A stretch of DNA of 64,000 bases from Caldilineaceae bacterium (lineage in GTDB: Bacteria; Chloroflexota; Anaerolineae; Caldilineales; Caldilineaceae), in assembly GCA_020846635.1 (NCBI GenBank), contig JADLDO010000014.1, positions 1 through 64,000 of the forward strand, given 5' to 3'. Numbering within the stretch: the stretch's first letter is position 1; each line of letters begins with the position of its first letter. This document shows positions 1-8,525 of this stretch, piece by piece. The translations under genes were made by a program, and so were the position numbers. The notes beneath the pieces are model-generated. The model searched no databases. It saw only the letters and a list, made by a program, of their open reading frames with translations, and was not told where the DNA came from.

Positions 1-385
1 CATACTAGCACTTCGTGTCCGTGTTGTCAAGCCCCCAAGCTCGTTGTTTGCGTTTGACTTCTGTTAGCGACAGAAGCGTTCTGCCGCCATCCCTAACCCG
101 CAAACTCCGCACCAGGCTCTCAACAAGCCACCTCGGCACTCACTCGTTTGTTAACCTCACTGCTTACTGCGTAATCCGACGTTTTCGTCAGACACAAGAA
201 CTGAGTTTACCTCATTGTGAAATCTGTGTCAAATGCGCTACTCAACTTTTGGCACATCATTCCGTTCTTGCAGGTAAGGTGCTTGGTGCTTTTGGCACCA
301 TCTTGCCCGCCTCTGTCAGCGGGCAAGGTTGGGGAGTATACCCGGCTTATGGATGGCTGTCAAATCGTGCAAACACGAATTCGCA
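1..385. other. Non-coding flank, no gene recognised
   Basis: No convincing reading frame is visible on either strand; the open frames here have no family-like segments. Two perfect hairpins occur: 58-76 (7-bp arms, 5-nt loop) and 302-327 (9-bp arms CTTGCCCGC/GCGGGCAAG, 8-nt loop). The second lies downstream of the minus-strand deacetylase gene that ends at 386. It could help end that transcript, but no T-run follows it on the minus strand. Confidence 0.4.
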
Positions 386-1132
386 TTACATTCCAATCTT
401 TTGCTTCTCACTGACCCATTGTGCAACTTCTGCTACAGGAGCCGCCCAAATATGCGACGCGGATCGCTGCAAATGCGCGCACAACTCCGCCAAATCGCCT
501 TCGGCCACCGAGAGATGCCCTTCCTGGATCCCATGAAAGGTCAAAATCGCCCATCGCCCTTGCACCGCGGCCTGCTCGACAATTCCAATCAATGTCTGCC
601 CGATCGCCCTCTCACAAGGCCACGACCAGAGATAGCCCAAGTCACAATAGCGCGGATCATTCGATTGCTCACCACGTCCCCGCCCTGCCACACATCGCTC
701 AAGCACCACCGGCACATAGCTCTGCCGCTTCGCCCCGCGCCCCACAAAAGGCTGATAACAAGGATAGGCAAATGAAACCGGCCCCCGTTGTGGCAAGACT
801 TCGCCCAACCGCCGGTTTGTCTCATCAATCTCCCAAGCAATGTCAGCGAAATTCATCTCCTCTAATGAACGACGCCCGAACTCACTAATAAAAGGAAAGT
901 TCTTAGAGCAAGGATGATTGACCGTGTGATTCCCAATTTCATGCCCAGCCTCAGCAGCAGCACGCCAACCCTCCAACATAGCCGCGTAATCATCCTTTGG
1001 ATTGACATAGAAAGTCCCCCGCACACCATACTGGTTCAACAAGGGTACTCCCGTTTCCCGCTGCGATCGCATCCCGTCATCAAAGGTCAATGAGATTGCC
1101 GCTTCCGCGCTATGGGGCCATTCAAACGCCAT
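386..1132 (-). CDS. Polysaccharide deacetylase (NodB homology domain)
   Basis: A 248-residue carbohydrate esterase family 4 type protein that would remove acetyl groups from N-acetylated polysaccharides such as peptidoglycan or an exopolysaccharide. The two metal-site motifs are visible: TFDDG near the N-terminus (catalytic Asp pair) and HTVNHP (the H-x3-H motif), followed by the FAYP stretch typical of the fold. I start at 1132 because AAGGAG sits six bases before this ATG; the in-frame ATG at 1147 lies 5' of that ribosome site and would encode it. No signal peptide is seen, so the protein may be cytoplasmic or exported by another route. It is a single-gene unit on the minus strand, facing away from the next plus-strand gene. 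A 17-bp tandem duplication (1143-1176) lies just upstream. Confidence 0.85.
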   Translation of the reverse strand: MAFEWPHSAEAAISLTFDDGMRSQRETGVPLLNQYGVRGTFYVNPKDDYAAMLEGWRAAAEAGHEIGNHTVNHPCSKNFPFISEFGRRSLEEMNFADIAWEIDETNRRLGEVLPQRGPVSFAYPCYQPFVGRGAKRQSYVPVVLERCVAGRGRGEQSNDPRYCDLGYLWSWPCERAIGQTLIGIVEQAAVQGRWAILTFHGIQEGHLSVAEGDLAELCAHLQRSASHIWAAPVAEVAQWVSEKQKIGM

Positions 1133-1237
1133 TCTTCGCTCCTTCAATTGTTATGCTTGTTCAATTGTTATACTTATTTGTGCGTACTAGGCTGATACCC
1201 ACTTGTAATTCGAACTGGAATCCAACTTGGAAATAGT

Positions 1238-2263
1238 CTACTCCTGCCCATCCCAGCGCAAATCAACAACAAGGGCCTGATGATCGGAGCCCATTAAAGG
1301 AGTTGTCCACGTCTTCGTTGCCTGCCATGCCGCATTGAAAAAGACATGGTCAATGCGAATCAACGGGAATGGCAACCAGGAAACTCTCGTCCTCGGTGCC
1401 GGATAGGTGAAACCAAGTCCCCAACCTGCGGCCTCATGCGCATCTTCCAACCCCAATTGATAGAGTCGCTTGTAGCCCGGCTGCCCCTCCGTCGTATTAA
1501 AATCCCCCAAGACGATCAGCGGCTCATCACTCTCTTCGATCTGCTTTGCAAGAGCCGCATAGCTCAACACCTGGTTGGACGCATCAAAACGCCTGACGAC
1601 AGGAATTCCACGCCGAAACTTAACCGATGTGTCCGGCGCCCGAATATGCACGACGATGACCCGGATGGTTTCTCCATGCCATTCAATCAGCGCTTGCACG
1701 CAATGGCAACCAAACTGATCATCGTCAACCTTCTCAATCGTAACAGGCACTTTACTCAGGATGGCGATATTATAGCGACCCCGAATTGGTGCATGCACTT
1801 GATAGGGCCACACTTCTTCCGCTTCCTTCAAATCCTTGCGAAATGCAAATTTCACTTCTTGCAACGCAACCAGGTCAGGTTGCCAGCGTTCTACAGCCGC
1901 GGCAAACGTCCCTTCTTCGTCAACTTGATTCCATGTATTCAACGTCATCACCCGCAGCGTCGCCCCCTCAGCCTTCGCAATCGCCAATGCAGGCGTGGCG
2001 GGTAGAAACAACCCGCCATATTCGCTGCCAAACCAGATGAGAGGAATCAACAGACCGGCCCACAGCCACCGGCTGCGCCCGATGACACCGAGAAGTAACA
2101 AGACCGGCAGCGGAGCAACGCTCCAGGCCCGAAAAACCTCACTCACTTGCAAAGGCCACCAGCGTTCATAGAGGGGCGATGCCACCAGCAGCCGCCAAAC
2201 GACAAAGCCAAGCACATAGAACAGAATCACACCAGTCGACAGCCGTCGTCCCAGCCGCATCAT
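1238..2263 (-). CDS. Membrane-anchored endonuclease/exonuclease/phosphatase family hydrolase
   Basis: A 341-residue protein. Three hydrophobic segments fill roughly residues 12-30, 53-70 and 73-92, so the catalytic domain is tethered to the membrane, probably on the outer face. From about residue 105 the EEP fold is clear: LRVMTLNTWN, the metal-binding Glu in ALQEVK, GRYNIAILSK, VVHIRAP, the catalytic Asn/Asp in LGDFNTTEG, and the terminal RIDHVFF and GSDHQALV motifs. Family members cleave phosphodiester bonds in nucleic acids, phospholipids or inositol phosphates; the substrate cannot be told from sequence. The gene is on the minus strand between the deacetylase and the divergent IlvD gene. 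The first two codons are both ATG and either may be used. Confidence 0.85.
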   Translation of the reverse strand: MMRLGRRLSTGVILFYVLGFVVWRLLVASPLYERWWPLQVSEVFRAWSVAPLPVLLLLGVIGRSRWLWAGLLIPLIWFGSEYGGLFLPATPALAIAKAEGATLRVMTLNTWNQVDEEGTFAAAVERWQPDLVALQEVKFAFRKDLKEAEEVWPYQVHAPIRGRYNIAILSKVPVTIEKVDDDQFGCHCVQALIEWHGETIRVIVVHIRAPDTSVKFRRGIPVVRRFDASNQVLSYAALAKQIEESDEPLIVLGDFNTTEGQPGYKRLYQLGLEDAHEAAGWGLGFTYPAPRTRVSWLPFPLIRIDHVFFNAAWQATKTWTTPLMGSDHQALVVDLRWDGQE

Positions 2264-2585
2264 TGCCGTCCAGCCATTTCAATCTGCAATCTCTATTACC
2301 TCTCACTCCACCATCACCGCTTGTGGCTTCTACCGCATGAGGCCCGACCCGAAAGCATCCAATAATGATATGAATATAGTGATATGAATGATGTTACGAA
2401 TCATGTTACTATAGTATACACAGTATACACCTTGCCCACACCCATTGCTTCAAGCGGACATCCGGCTATCACAATCGTTTGCACATGCCGAACGTGGTAT
2501 ACTAACAAGAAGCAATGTGCGAAATTTCACACTCCCAAACACCACCACATCCCAAAAATCATGCCTTGCCCTAGAGGAAAAATTC
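2264..2585. promoter_or_regulatory. Divergent intergenic region with direct repeats upstream of the IlvD gene
   Basis: This 322-base AT-rich gap separates the EEP gene (minus) from the sugar-acid dehydratase (plus). It holds three direct repeats: TGATATGAAT at 2366-2375 and 2380-2389, ATGTTAC twice around 2390-2409, and AGTATACAC as an exact tandem at 2413-2421 and 2422-2430. The GTATAC core is itself palindromic and resembles GntR-type operators. A clear ribosome site AGAGGA (2573-2578) precedes the ATG at 2586. Operator function is inference. Confidence 0.4.
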
Positions 2586-4316
2586 ATGAGTAGCAAAAGC
2601 AATGGCAACTTGCGCAGCCGAGAATGGTTCGGGCGTACCGACCAACTTGGCTTTATCCATCGCAGTTGGATCAAGAATCAAGGACACCCAGACCAGATGT
2701 TTGATGGTCGCCCTGTGATCGGTATCTGCAACACCTGGTCAGACCTAACCCCATGCAACGCCCACTTTCGCATCTTGGCCGAACAGGTCAAGCGCGGCGT
2801 CTATGAGGCCGGTGGCTACCCGCTCGAATTCCCAGTCATGTCATTGGGCGAAGCCATTATGCGCCCCACTACTATGCTCTACCGCAACCTCGCCAGCATG
2901 GATGTTGAAGAGTCAATCCGCGCCAATCCCCTCGATGGCGTTGTGCTCTTGGCAGGTTGTGACAAAACCACCCCCTCCACCATCATGGGTGCAGCCAGCG
3001 TCGATCTGCCAACCATCGTCATCTCCGGCGGCCCTATGCTCAACGGCAAATTTCAAGGGCGGGATATCGGCTCAGGCACAGATGTCTGGAAATTCAGCGA
3101 CGACGTGCGCGCCGGACGCATGACCCAATACGAGTACGCCGAAGCCGAATCGTGCATGTCACGCAGCGACGGTCACTGTAACACGATGGGCACAGCCTCC
3201 ACAATGGCCTGCATGGTCGAGTCGCTAGGGCTAACGCTCCCCAGCGGCGCAGCCATCCCTGCCTCCGATTCGCGTCGCCGTCGCCTCTCCCACATTGTCG
3301 GCAATCGCATCGTCGAGATGGTGCATGAAGACCTGACGATCTCAAAAGTGTTAACCCGCCAGGCCTTCGAAAATGCCATCCGCGTCAACGCGGCCATCGG
3401 TGGTTCCAGCAATTTCCTCCTCCACCTGCTGGCGATTGCCGGTCGCGTTGGCGTCGATCTCTGTCTGGAGGACTTTGACACCCTCGGCAGCCACATGCCC
3501 TTGCTTGTCAACCTCATGCCCTCCGGCCAATTCCTCATGGAAGATTTCTACTACGCTGGCGGCTTGCCTGTGGTCATCCAAGAATTGCGCGACCACCTGC
3601 ACATGGACGCCATCACGGTGACGGGCAAGAGCATCGGCGAGAATACCGAAGGGGCGAAATGCTGGAATCGCGACGTGATCGCGACATTCGACGAGCCCGT
3701 ACAAAAAGAAGCCGGTATCGTTGTCCTGCGCGGCAACCTCTGCGAGCGCGGCGCAATCGTCAAGCCTTCCGCCGCATCACCCGAATTACTCCACCATCGC
3801 GGACGCGCCGTGGTCTTTGAATCCATTGAGGACTATCACAGCCGCATCGACGACGACAACCTAGATATTGACGAGACTTGTGTTCTCGTGCTCAAGTATG
3901 TTGGCCCCAAAGGCTATCCCGGCATGCCCGAAGTCGGCAATATGCACCTGCCGCCCAAACTGATCAAAAAGGGCATCACCGACATGGTACGCATCTCCGA
4001 CGGGCGTATGAGCGGTACTGCCTTCGGGACGGTCGTGCTGCATGTAGCACCCGAATCCGCCATCGGCGGCCCATTGGCTCTGGTCGAAAATGGCGACATG
4101 ATCGAACTGGATGTGCCCAATCGACGGCTGCACCTCGACGTCTCCGACGATGAGCTTGCCCGCCGCCGCGCAGCCTGGCAGCCACCCACAGCCCCCCACA
4201 CCGAGCGCGGCTATGCCCGCCTCTATGTAGAGCATGTGACGCAGGCCGACCAGGGTGTTGACCTTGAATTCCTGCGCGGCAAATCGGGCGCGTTCATCCC
4301 GCGCGATTCCCACTAA
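2586..4316 (+). CDS. IlvD/Edd family dehydratase, probably sugar-acid (arabonate/xylonate-type) dehydratase
   Basis: A 576-residue protein of the IlvD/Edd family, [2Fe-2S] enzymes that dehydrate sugar acids or dihydroxy acids to 2-keto-3-deoxy acids. Three conserved cysteines fit the cluster ligands: GICNTWSDLTPC, AGCDKTTPS and GHCNTMGTASTM. The opening RSREWFGRTDQLGFIHRSW, the run GTDVWKF and DGRMSGTAFG near the C-terminus match the arabonate/xylonate dehydratase branch better than dihydroxy-acid dehydratase of branched-chain synthesis. I start at 2586, seven bases after AGAGGA; the frame is open upstream to 2445 but that part has no family similarity. No other branched-chain genes are nearby. 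The exact substrate is uncertain. A long palindrome follows the stop. Confidence 0.9.
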   Translation: MSSKSNGNLRSREWFGRTDQLGFIHRSWIKNQGHPDQMFDGRPVIGICNTWSDLTPCNAHFRILAEQVKRGVYEAGGYPLEFPVMSLGEAIMRPTTMLYRNLASMDVEESIRANPLDGVVLLAGCDKTTPSTIMGAASVDLPTIVISGGPMLNGKFQGRDIGSGTDVWKFSDDVRAGRMTQYEYAEAESCMSRSDGHCNTMGTASTMACMVESLGLTLPSGAAIPASDSRRRRLSHIVGNRIVEMVHEDLTISKVLTRQAFENAIRVNAAIGGSSNFLLHLLAIAGRVGVDLCLEDFDTLGSHMPLLVNLMPSGQFLMEDFYYAGGLPVVIQELRDHLHMDAITVTGKSIGENTEGAKCWNRDVIATFDEPVQKEAGIVVLRGNLCERGAIVKPSAASPELLHHRGRAVVFESIEDYHSRIDDDNLDIDETCVLVLKYVGPKGYPGMPEVGNMHLPPKLIKKGITDMVRISDGRMSGTAFGTVVLHVAPESAIGGPLALVENGDMIELDVPNRRLHLDVSDDELARRRAAWQPPTAPHTERGYARLYVEHVTQADQGVDLEFLRGKSGAFIPRDSH

Positions 4317-4373
4317 CTTATGTGTCGCAGTCACTGACTTAAGTAGAATGCACCGTGAAAATTGACTAGACCT

Positions 4374-4432
4374 TGTCACCCCGAAGGCATCTCTCTGGAG
4401 TACATTGGCAGAGAGATGCCTTCGGGGTGACA
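4374..4432. terminator. 23-bp perfect inverted repeat after the IlvD gene
   Basis: Arms 4374-4396 and 4410-4432 are perfect reverse complements (23 bp) around a 13-nt loop; the core is CCCCGAAGGCATCTCTCT. It begins 58 bases after the dehydratase stop and ends 52 bases before the next start. No T-run follows, so it may be a factor-assisted terminator, an mRNA-stabilising hairpin, or a dispersed palindromic repeat. Confidence 0.55.
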
Positions 4433-4484
4433 TCCGCTAGTTTTACTGTCATATAGTCACAGCAAGACAGATTGGCTACACAAC

Positions 4485-5381
4485 ATGGCACAAGCACCAC
4501 AACCCACCCGACCCAATTGGCCCATCATCTACACGGCACATCACGCCGCCTTAACACCCCAACAGGTCGATCACTTTTTCGAATTGGGAAGCCAATGGCA
4601 TCTGGCACCTCTTCTCCAGGCGGGTGGAGTGGTGGTCTTTCCCCACGCCGCCGTACAGGATTGTGGGCAGCATGTCGCTGCCGCAGTCAACGCGGTGTTG
4701 GACAGCGGCGCACCCAAAGTTTTGGTCGTGGGTGTGCTCCACGCCTGGACGCCGGAGATGCAGGAAGCGCGCGAGCGCGTGGCCGCCGGCGAAGACCTGA
4801 CCGGCCATCCGTTGCGCGGCATCCACAGCCCAGACCTATTCCATAGCCGCGATGAGTGGATGCTCGACCACTCGCTCATCAGTTGGCGCTTCTTCTGGCA
4901 GCTCGCCTGTAAACGACGCGGCCTGGACAACCCAAAGGCGCGCCCCAGGGTTCGCGAGGTCTACCCCTTTTTAGCCGGAAACCAGCCGCAGACCCTCCCC
5001 AACTATGACGAGATCGCCAAGTGGGCCGAAGACGCGGTCATTGTCGCAACCGCCGATCCCTTTCATCACGGCATCGGCTACGGGGATGAGGCCACAGTCG
5101 CCCGCGCGCCCGAAGAAGGCGGGCTGGAGTTGGCACGCGCCAGCATCAACGAGTCAAATCGCCTCTTGGCCGAAGCCAACTATCCAGCCTACCTCCAACA
5201 ATGCACCGTGGCGCGCAACGATGCGCGCGATTCTGGCCCCCTCTTTCGTCAACTGCGCGGCCCGCTCCAACCGGCACTGCTCGACCTGGGGGCCAGCGAC
5301 ATGGCGGCTATCTATCAATCTCCGCCACCGACCTGGGTCGCTGCCGCACTGGTGGCATGGCAGCCGAACGAAGTGTCCTAA
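4485..5381 (+). CDS. MEMO1-like family protein
   Basis: A 298-residue protein that I assign tentatively to the MEMO family (extradiol-dioxygenase-like fold, metal-binding; the B component of so-called AmmeMemoRadiSam systems). The supporting pattern is VVFPHAAVQDCG (compare APHAGYxYCG, where His is a metal ligand), KVLVVGVLHA (His 86, compare the GPSHH motif), DHSLISWRFF (compare the EHS motif) and VATADPFHHGIGYGD (compare SSDFCHWG). All are in the family order and spacing. The usual partners (AMMECR1 domain, radical SAM protein) are not in the window. The gene ends one base before the stop of glmS on the other strand. The ATG at 4485 has no strong ribosome site. The biochemical role is unknown. 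Confidence 0.5.
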   Translation: MAQAPQPTRPNWPIIYTAHHAALTPQQVDHFFELGSQWHLAPLLQAGGVVVFPHAAVQDCGQHVAAAVNAVLDSGAPKVLVVGVLHAWTPEMQEARERVAAGEDLTGHPLRGIHSPDLFHSRDEWMLDHSLISWRFFWQLACKRRGLDNPKARPRVREVYPFLAGNQPQTLPNYDEIAKWAEDAVIVATADPFHHGIGYGDEATVARAPEEGGLELARASINESNRLLAEANYPAYLQQCTVARNDARDSGPLFRQLRGPLQPALLDLGASDMAAIYQSPPPTWVAAALVAWQPNEVS

Positions 5382-7241
5382 CTACTCCACCGTCACGCTC
5401 TTCGCCAGATTGCGCGGTTGATCAACATCGGCCCCCCGGCGTACCGCAGTCTCATAGGCAAAGATCTGCAAGGGCAGAACGGATAAAACGGGCATCAGCA
5501 GTTCGTGGCTGTGCGGGATCGGCAGCACATGGTCCACTTTGCCACGAATATATTCGTCATCACCATGCGCCACGGCCAACACAGTGCCGTGGCGCGCTTT
5601 TACCTGCTCAACCTGGCTGATCATCTTGTCGTATACGCTGTCGCGCGGGGCAATCACCACCGTTGGCATCTTGACATCGATCAGCGCAATCGGCCCATGC
5701 TTCATCTCACCCGCGGGATACCCCTCGGCATGGATATAGCTAATCTCCTTCAACTTCAATGCCCCCTCGCGCGCAACCGGATAGTGCATGCCTCGCCCCA
5801 AATATAAGAAATGCTCATAACGGTGGAACTCCTCGGCCAACCGTGTATAGCGATTCCCTTGCGCCGCTTCTTCCAACAACTTTCCAGCCAGCCCAGGCAG
5901 CGTCAAGAGCGCCTGCGCCAATTCTGCCCGCTCAGCGTCGCTGATCGTGCCGCGCAGTTGCCCAATATAGATCGCCAGCAGCAGCAGATCGGTCACTGAT
6001 GCCGTAAATGCTTTCGTGCTGGCAACGCCAATCTCCGGCCCTGCCTGCATATAGATCACCCCATCACAGACCCGTGACGCCTGGCTCCCCACCACATTCA
6101 CAATCGCCGCGGTAAACGCGCCATTGGCTTGCCCTTCTTCAATTGCCGCCAGGGTATCCACCGTTTCACCGCTCTGAGTAATAGCTAGCACCAGGTGATT
6201 TGGCTTCACAACTGGCTGGCGATAGCGAAACTCGCTGGCATAATCGACCTCCACCGAGATGCGCGCCAGTCGTTCGATATAGTATTTGCCAATCAGCCCG
6301 GCGTAATAGCTTGTTCCACAGGCAACGATGGTAATCTTGTCAATGCGTTGCGCGGCGTCAGCACTCAGATTGAGCGTCTCCAGCTCCACGCGGTTATGGT
6401 CAAAGTCAAAGCGGTTGCGCAAGGTGTCTGTCAGGCTGCGCCCCTGTTCAAAGATCTCTTTCTGCATAAAATGGCGATAGGCGCCCTTTTCCGCTGCGGT
6501 TGGGTTCCAGTCAATCAGTGTCGCTTCCTTCGTCGTGACATCCCCCGCCAGGTTCGAAAACTGCACTCCCTCGCGCGTGACCAGCGCCAACTGGCCGTTA
6601 TCAAGAAAAACCATGCGCCGCGTATGCGTCAGAATGGCAGGAATGTCGCTTGCGACAAAATTTTCGCCTTCTCCTAATCCCACAGCCACGCCGCCGGCAT
6701 TGCCCAAGCGCGCCGCCACCAACTGCTCAGGGTGATCCTGGCTCACAACCACAATCGCACTAGGCCCCTGCAAATCACCCAATGCCAGCCGGATCGCGCC
6801 CATCAGATCCCCTTGCGATCCATTCCGGTAATAGTGATGGATCAGATGAACGATAATCTCGGTATCAGTATCCGAACGAAACTCATACCCTTCCCCCTTC
6901 AGTCGCTCGCGCAACGCCACAAAATTCTCGACAATCCCATTTTGCACTACCACCAGACGCCCATCGGGGCTGGCATGTGGATGGGCGTTGCGCTCAATCG
7001 GCGCGCCATGTGTCGCCCAGCGCGTGTGGCCCACTCCTACCTTCCCTTCAACCGGAGACTGGGTCAGCAAGTCGGCAAGGTTGTTCAACTTCCCGGCAGC
7101 ACGTCTCACCTGGATTGTCTCCTGCCCATCAACAACCGCCATGCCCGCCGAGTCATAGCCGCGGTACTCCAACTGCCGCAGCCCTTGCAACACCAACGGT
7201 GCTGCCTCTCGCGGCCCCACATAACCAACGATGCCACACAT
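5382..7241 (-). CDS. glmS: Glutamine-fructose-6-phosphate aminotransferase (isomerizing)
   Basis: This 619-residue enzyme converts fructose-6-phosphate and glutamine to glucosamine-6-phosphate, the first step of UDP-GlcNAc and hence peptidoglycan synthesis. The N-terminus MCGIVGYVG gives the Ntn-type catalytic Cys right after the initiator Met, followed by HTRWATHG and the glutaminase domain to about residue 230. Two SIS sugar-isomerase domains follow (CGTSYYAG; EGALKLKEISYIHAEG), and the protein ends with PRNLAKSVTVE, the conserved tail. The start at 7241 is fixed by the catalytic Cys and by AAGGAGAGG three bases upstream. Length is normal for GlmS. Nothing in the leader resembles the glmS ribozyme. 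Confidence 0.97.
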   Translation of the reverse strand: MCGIVGYVGPREAAPLVLQGLRQLEYRGYDSAGMAVVDGQETIQVRRAAGKLNNLADLLTQSPVEGKVGVGHTRWATHGAPIERNAHPHASPDGRLVVVQNGIVENFVALRERLKGEGYEFRSDTDTEIIVHLIHHYYRNGSQGDLMGAIRLALGDLQGPSAIVVVSQDHPEQLVAARLGNAGGVAVGLGEGENFVASDIPAILTHTRRMVFLDNGQLALVTREGVQFSNLAGDVTTKEATLIDWNPTAAEKGAYRHFMQKEIFEQGRSLTDTLRNRFDFDHNRVELETLNLSADAAQRIDKITIVACGTSYYAGLIGKYYIERLARISVEVDYASEFRYRQPVVKPNHLVLAITQSGETVDTLAAIEEGQANGAFTAAIVNVVGSQASRVCDGVIYMQAGPEIGVASTKAFTASVTDLLLLAIYIGQLRGTISDAERAELAQALLTLPGLAGKLLEEAAQGNRYTRLAEEFHRYEHFLYLGRGMHYPVAREGALKLKEISYIHAEGYPAGEMKHGPIALIDVKMPTVVIAPRDSVYDKMISQVEQVKARHGTVLAVAHGDDEYIRGKVDHVLPIPHSHELLMPVLSVLPLQIFAYETAVRRGADVDQPRNLAKSVTVE

Positions 7242-8015
7242 AATCCTCTCCTTACCGGATTGTCCTCCGGTGGGTAGATTCAAAAGTAGTCTGTTTGGAA
7301 GTAGATAACGAATAGATAACGTCGAGCGCGTCGACGAGCGCCCAGGACATGCCGCAAAATGCCGCCGATCCGCGTTCGCATACGCAAAGCTAGGCTGCAA
7401 GCTGCCACGTCAACCACTGCGGTGACGGACATTTTCCTCAAGCACAACGCCCATCGTCGCGCCTTGAGAAGCTGTCACCTACCGTTCGCGGAACGCGCGG
7501 TTAGATAAAATCGATTGCGGCAAGATTCCACTGCGAACTATGATTGCGCCGGAAGTTGCCTGCCGGGATTACACGTCCGCTTCATTTGGGTGGGGAAAGA
7601 TTCTTCCAAAGCCGGGTGGCTCTGGTTTGGGCCGGTGGAAACGACCCAGGGGCATCCGCTGATCCTTCGATTTTCCCGTGTGCGTGATCTCTGTCACGTC
7701 ACACGGTTAGCCCGACATCGCTGCCAGGAACCCCCTCCTCGTCACCCACAGCAGCACACAAGTTGTGCTTTCTGTCTCCATCAAGCTGTGGGCCATGCGC
7801 TTTCTTCCCCGTTCAATTGATTATCGCTCCATCTTCCTCCTTTCCACCCAATGTATTCGCTTCCGATCCCATCCTTATCCCATAGTACCCCACCCGCACG
7901 CCATATGCAAACCCCCAAAAAACACGATTGGCGCGTTTCCAGCCCTCCACCTATAATCCTGAATCAATAGTCAAGCACCCAGCAGGTTAAGCACCCAGAC
8001 CATAGGCAGCCCGCC
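7242..8015. other. 774-base divergent intergenic region between glmS and sixA
   Basis: No convincing gene is seen. The region contains the glmS ribosome site, a 6-bp hairpin overlapping it (about 7256-7273), and a stronger hairpin at 7676-7706 (7-bp outer stem CCGTGTG/CACACGG plus a 5-bp inner stem, one bulged base) with no T-run. The sixA promoter lies at the right end. I looked for tRNA, SRP RNA, RNase P and tmRNA signatures and found none. Confidence 0.4.
7928..7957 (+). promoter_or_regulatory. Sigma-70-like promoter of the sixA operon
   Basis: TTGGCG (7928-7933), an 18-base spacer and a consensus TATAAT (7952-7957) lie 58 bases before the sixA ATG. This is the best promoter match in the gap. 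Confidence 0.6.
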
Positions 8016-8525
8016 ATGAAATATCTCTCGATATTCCGACACGCCAAAGCTGAACGGACAGAAGATTTCGCCATCGATTTTGAACGCCCGCTCACGCCCC
8101 GCGGGCAAAAGGATAGCCACCACATGGGTGAAATCCTGGCGGGTCTAGAACCTCCCATCGACTGGATTGTAAGTTCACCCAGCCAACGCACCCGCGAAAC
8201 CACAGACATTTTGACCAAAACGCTCAAATTTGAGCGCGAGGCAGTCTGGCAAGATGCCATCTATGAAGCCGATGCCGAAACACTCCTCACCCTCCTTGCC
8301 CAAGTACCGGCTGAGATGGAGCATCTCCTCATTGTCGGTCACAATCCCGGCATGGAAGAACTCGTGTCGGGGTTGGCTGCGGGCGCACCGACTCGCCTGG
8401 GTATCACCATGCCGACCGCAGGACTCGCCCATCTGACACTCGAAATCTTTGGATGGAACCAAATCCGCTGGGGCTCTGGCACACTGCACCTCTTACTGCG
8501 TCCTAAATCAGTCCGCGCAAGATGA
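8016..8525 (+). CDS. sixA: SixA-like histidine phosphatase superfamily protein
   Basis: A 169-residue phosphohistidine phosphatase-type protein. The RHG motif appears as FRHAKAER near residue 8 (catalytic His), the second conserved Arg/His region as SSPSQRTRET, and the second catalytic His as IVGHNPGMEEL. In known members SixA removes phosphate from phosphohistidine in signalling proteins such as HPt domains or PTS components; the target here is unknown. The size is typical of SixA rather than of the larger phosphoglycerate mutases. Its stop overlaps the start of the next gene by four bases (ATGA), which implies translational coupling to the zinc-ribbon protein. Confidence 0.85.
   Translation: MKYLSIFRHAKAERTEDFAIDFERPLTPRGQKDSHHMGEILAGLEPPIDWIVSSPSQRTRETTDILTKTLKFEREAVWQDAIYEADAETLLTLLAQVPAEMEHLLIVGHNPGMEELVSGLAAGAPTRLGITMPTAGLAHLTLEIFGWNQIRWGSGTLHLLLRPKSVRAR

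Noticed and set aside
15..536. Open frames at the left edge (plus strand)
   Set aside because: No family-like segments, no ribosome site, and they run antisense into the deacetylase gene.
2586..4316. Dihydroxy-acid dehydratase ilvD of branched-chain synthesis
   Set aside because: The N-terminal and active-site segments resemble sugar-acid dehydratases more, and no biosynthetic neighbours exist.
7242..7515. glmS ribozyme in the glmS leader
   Set aside because: No sequence resembling the ribozyme core was found between the start codon and the upstream region.
7515..7820. 101-codon frame between glmS and sixA
   Set aside because: Composition is unlike the neighbours, no ribosome site, no recognisable domain; it covers a hairpin.
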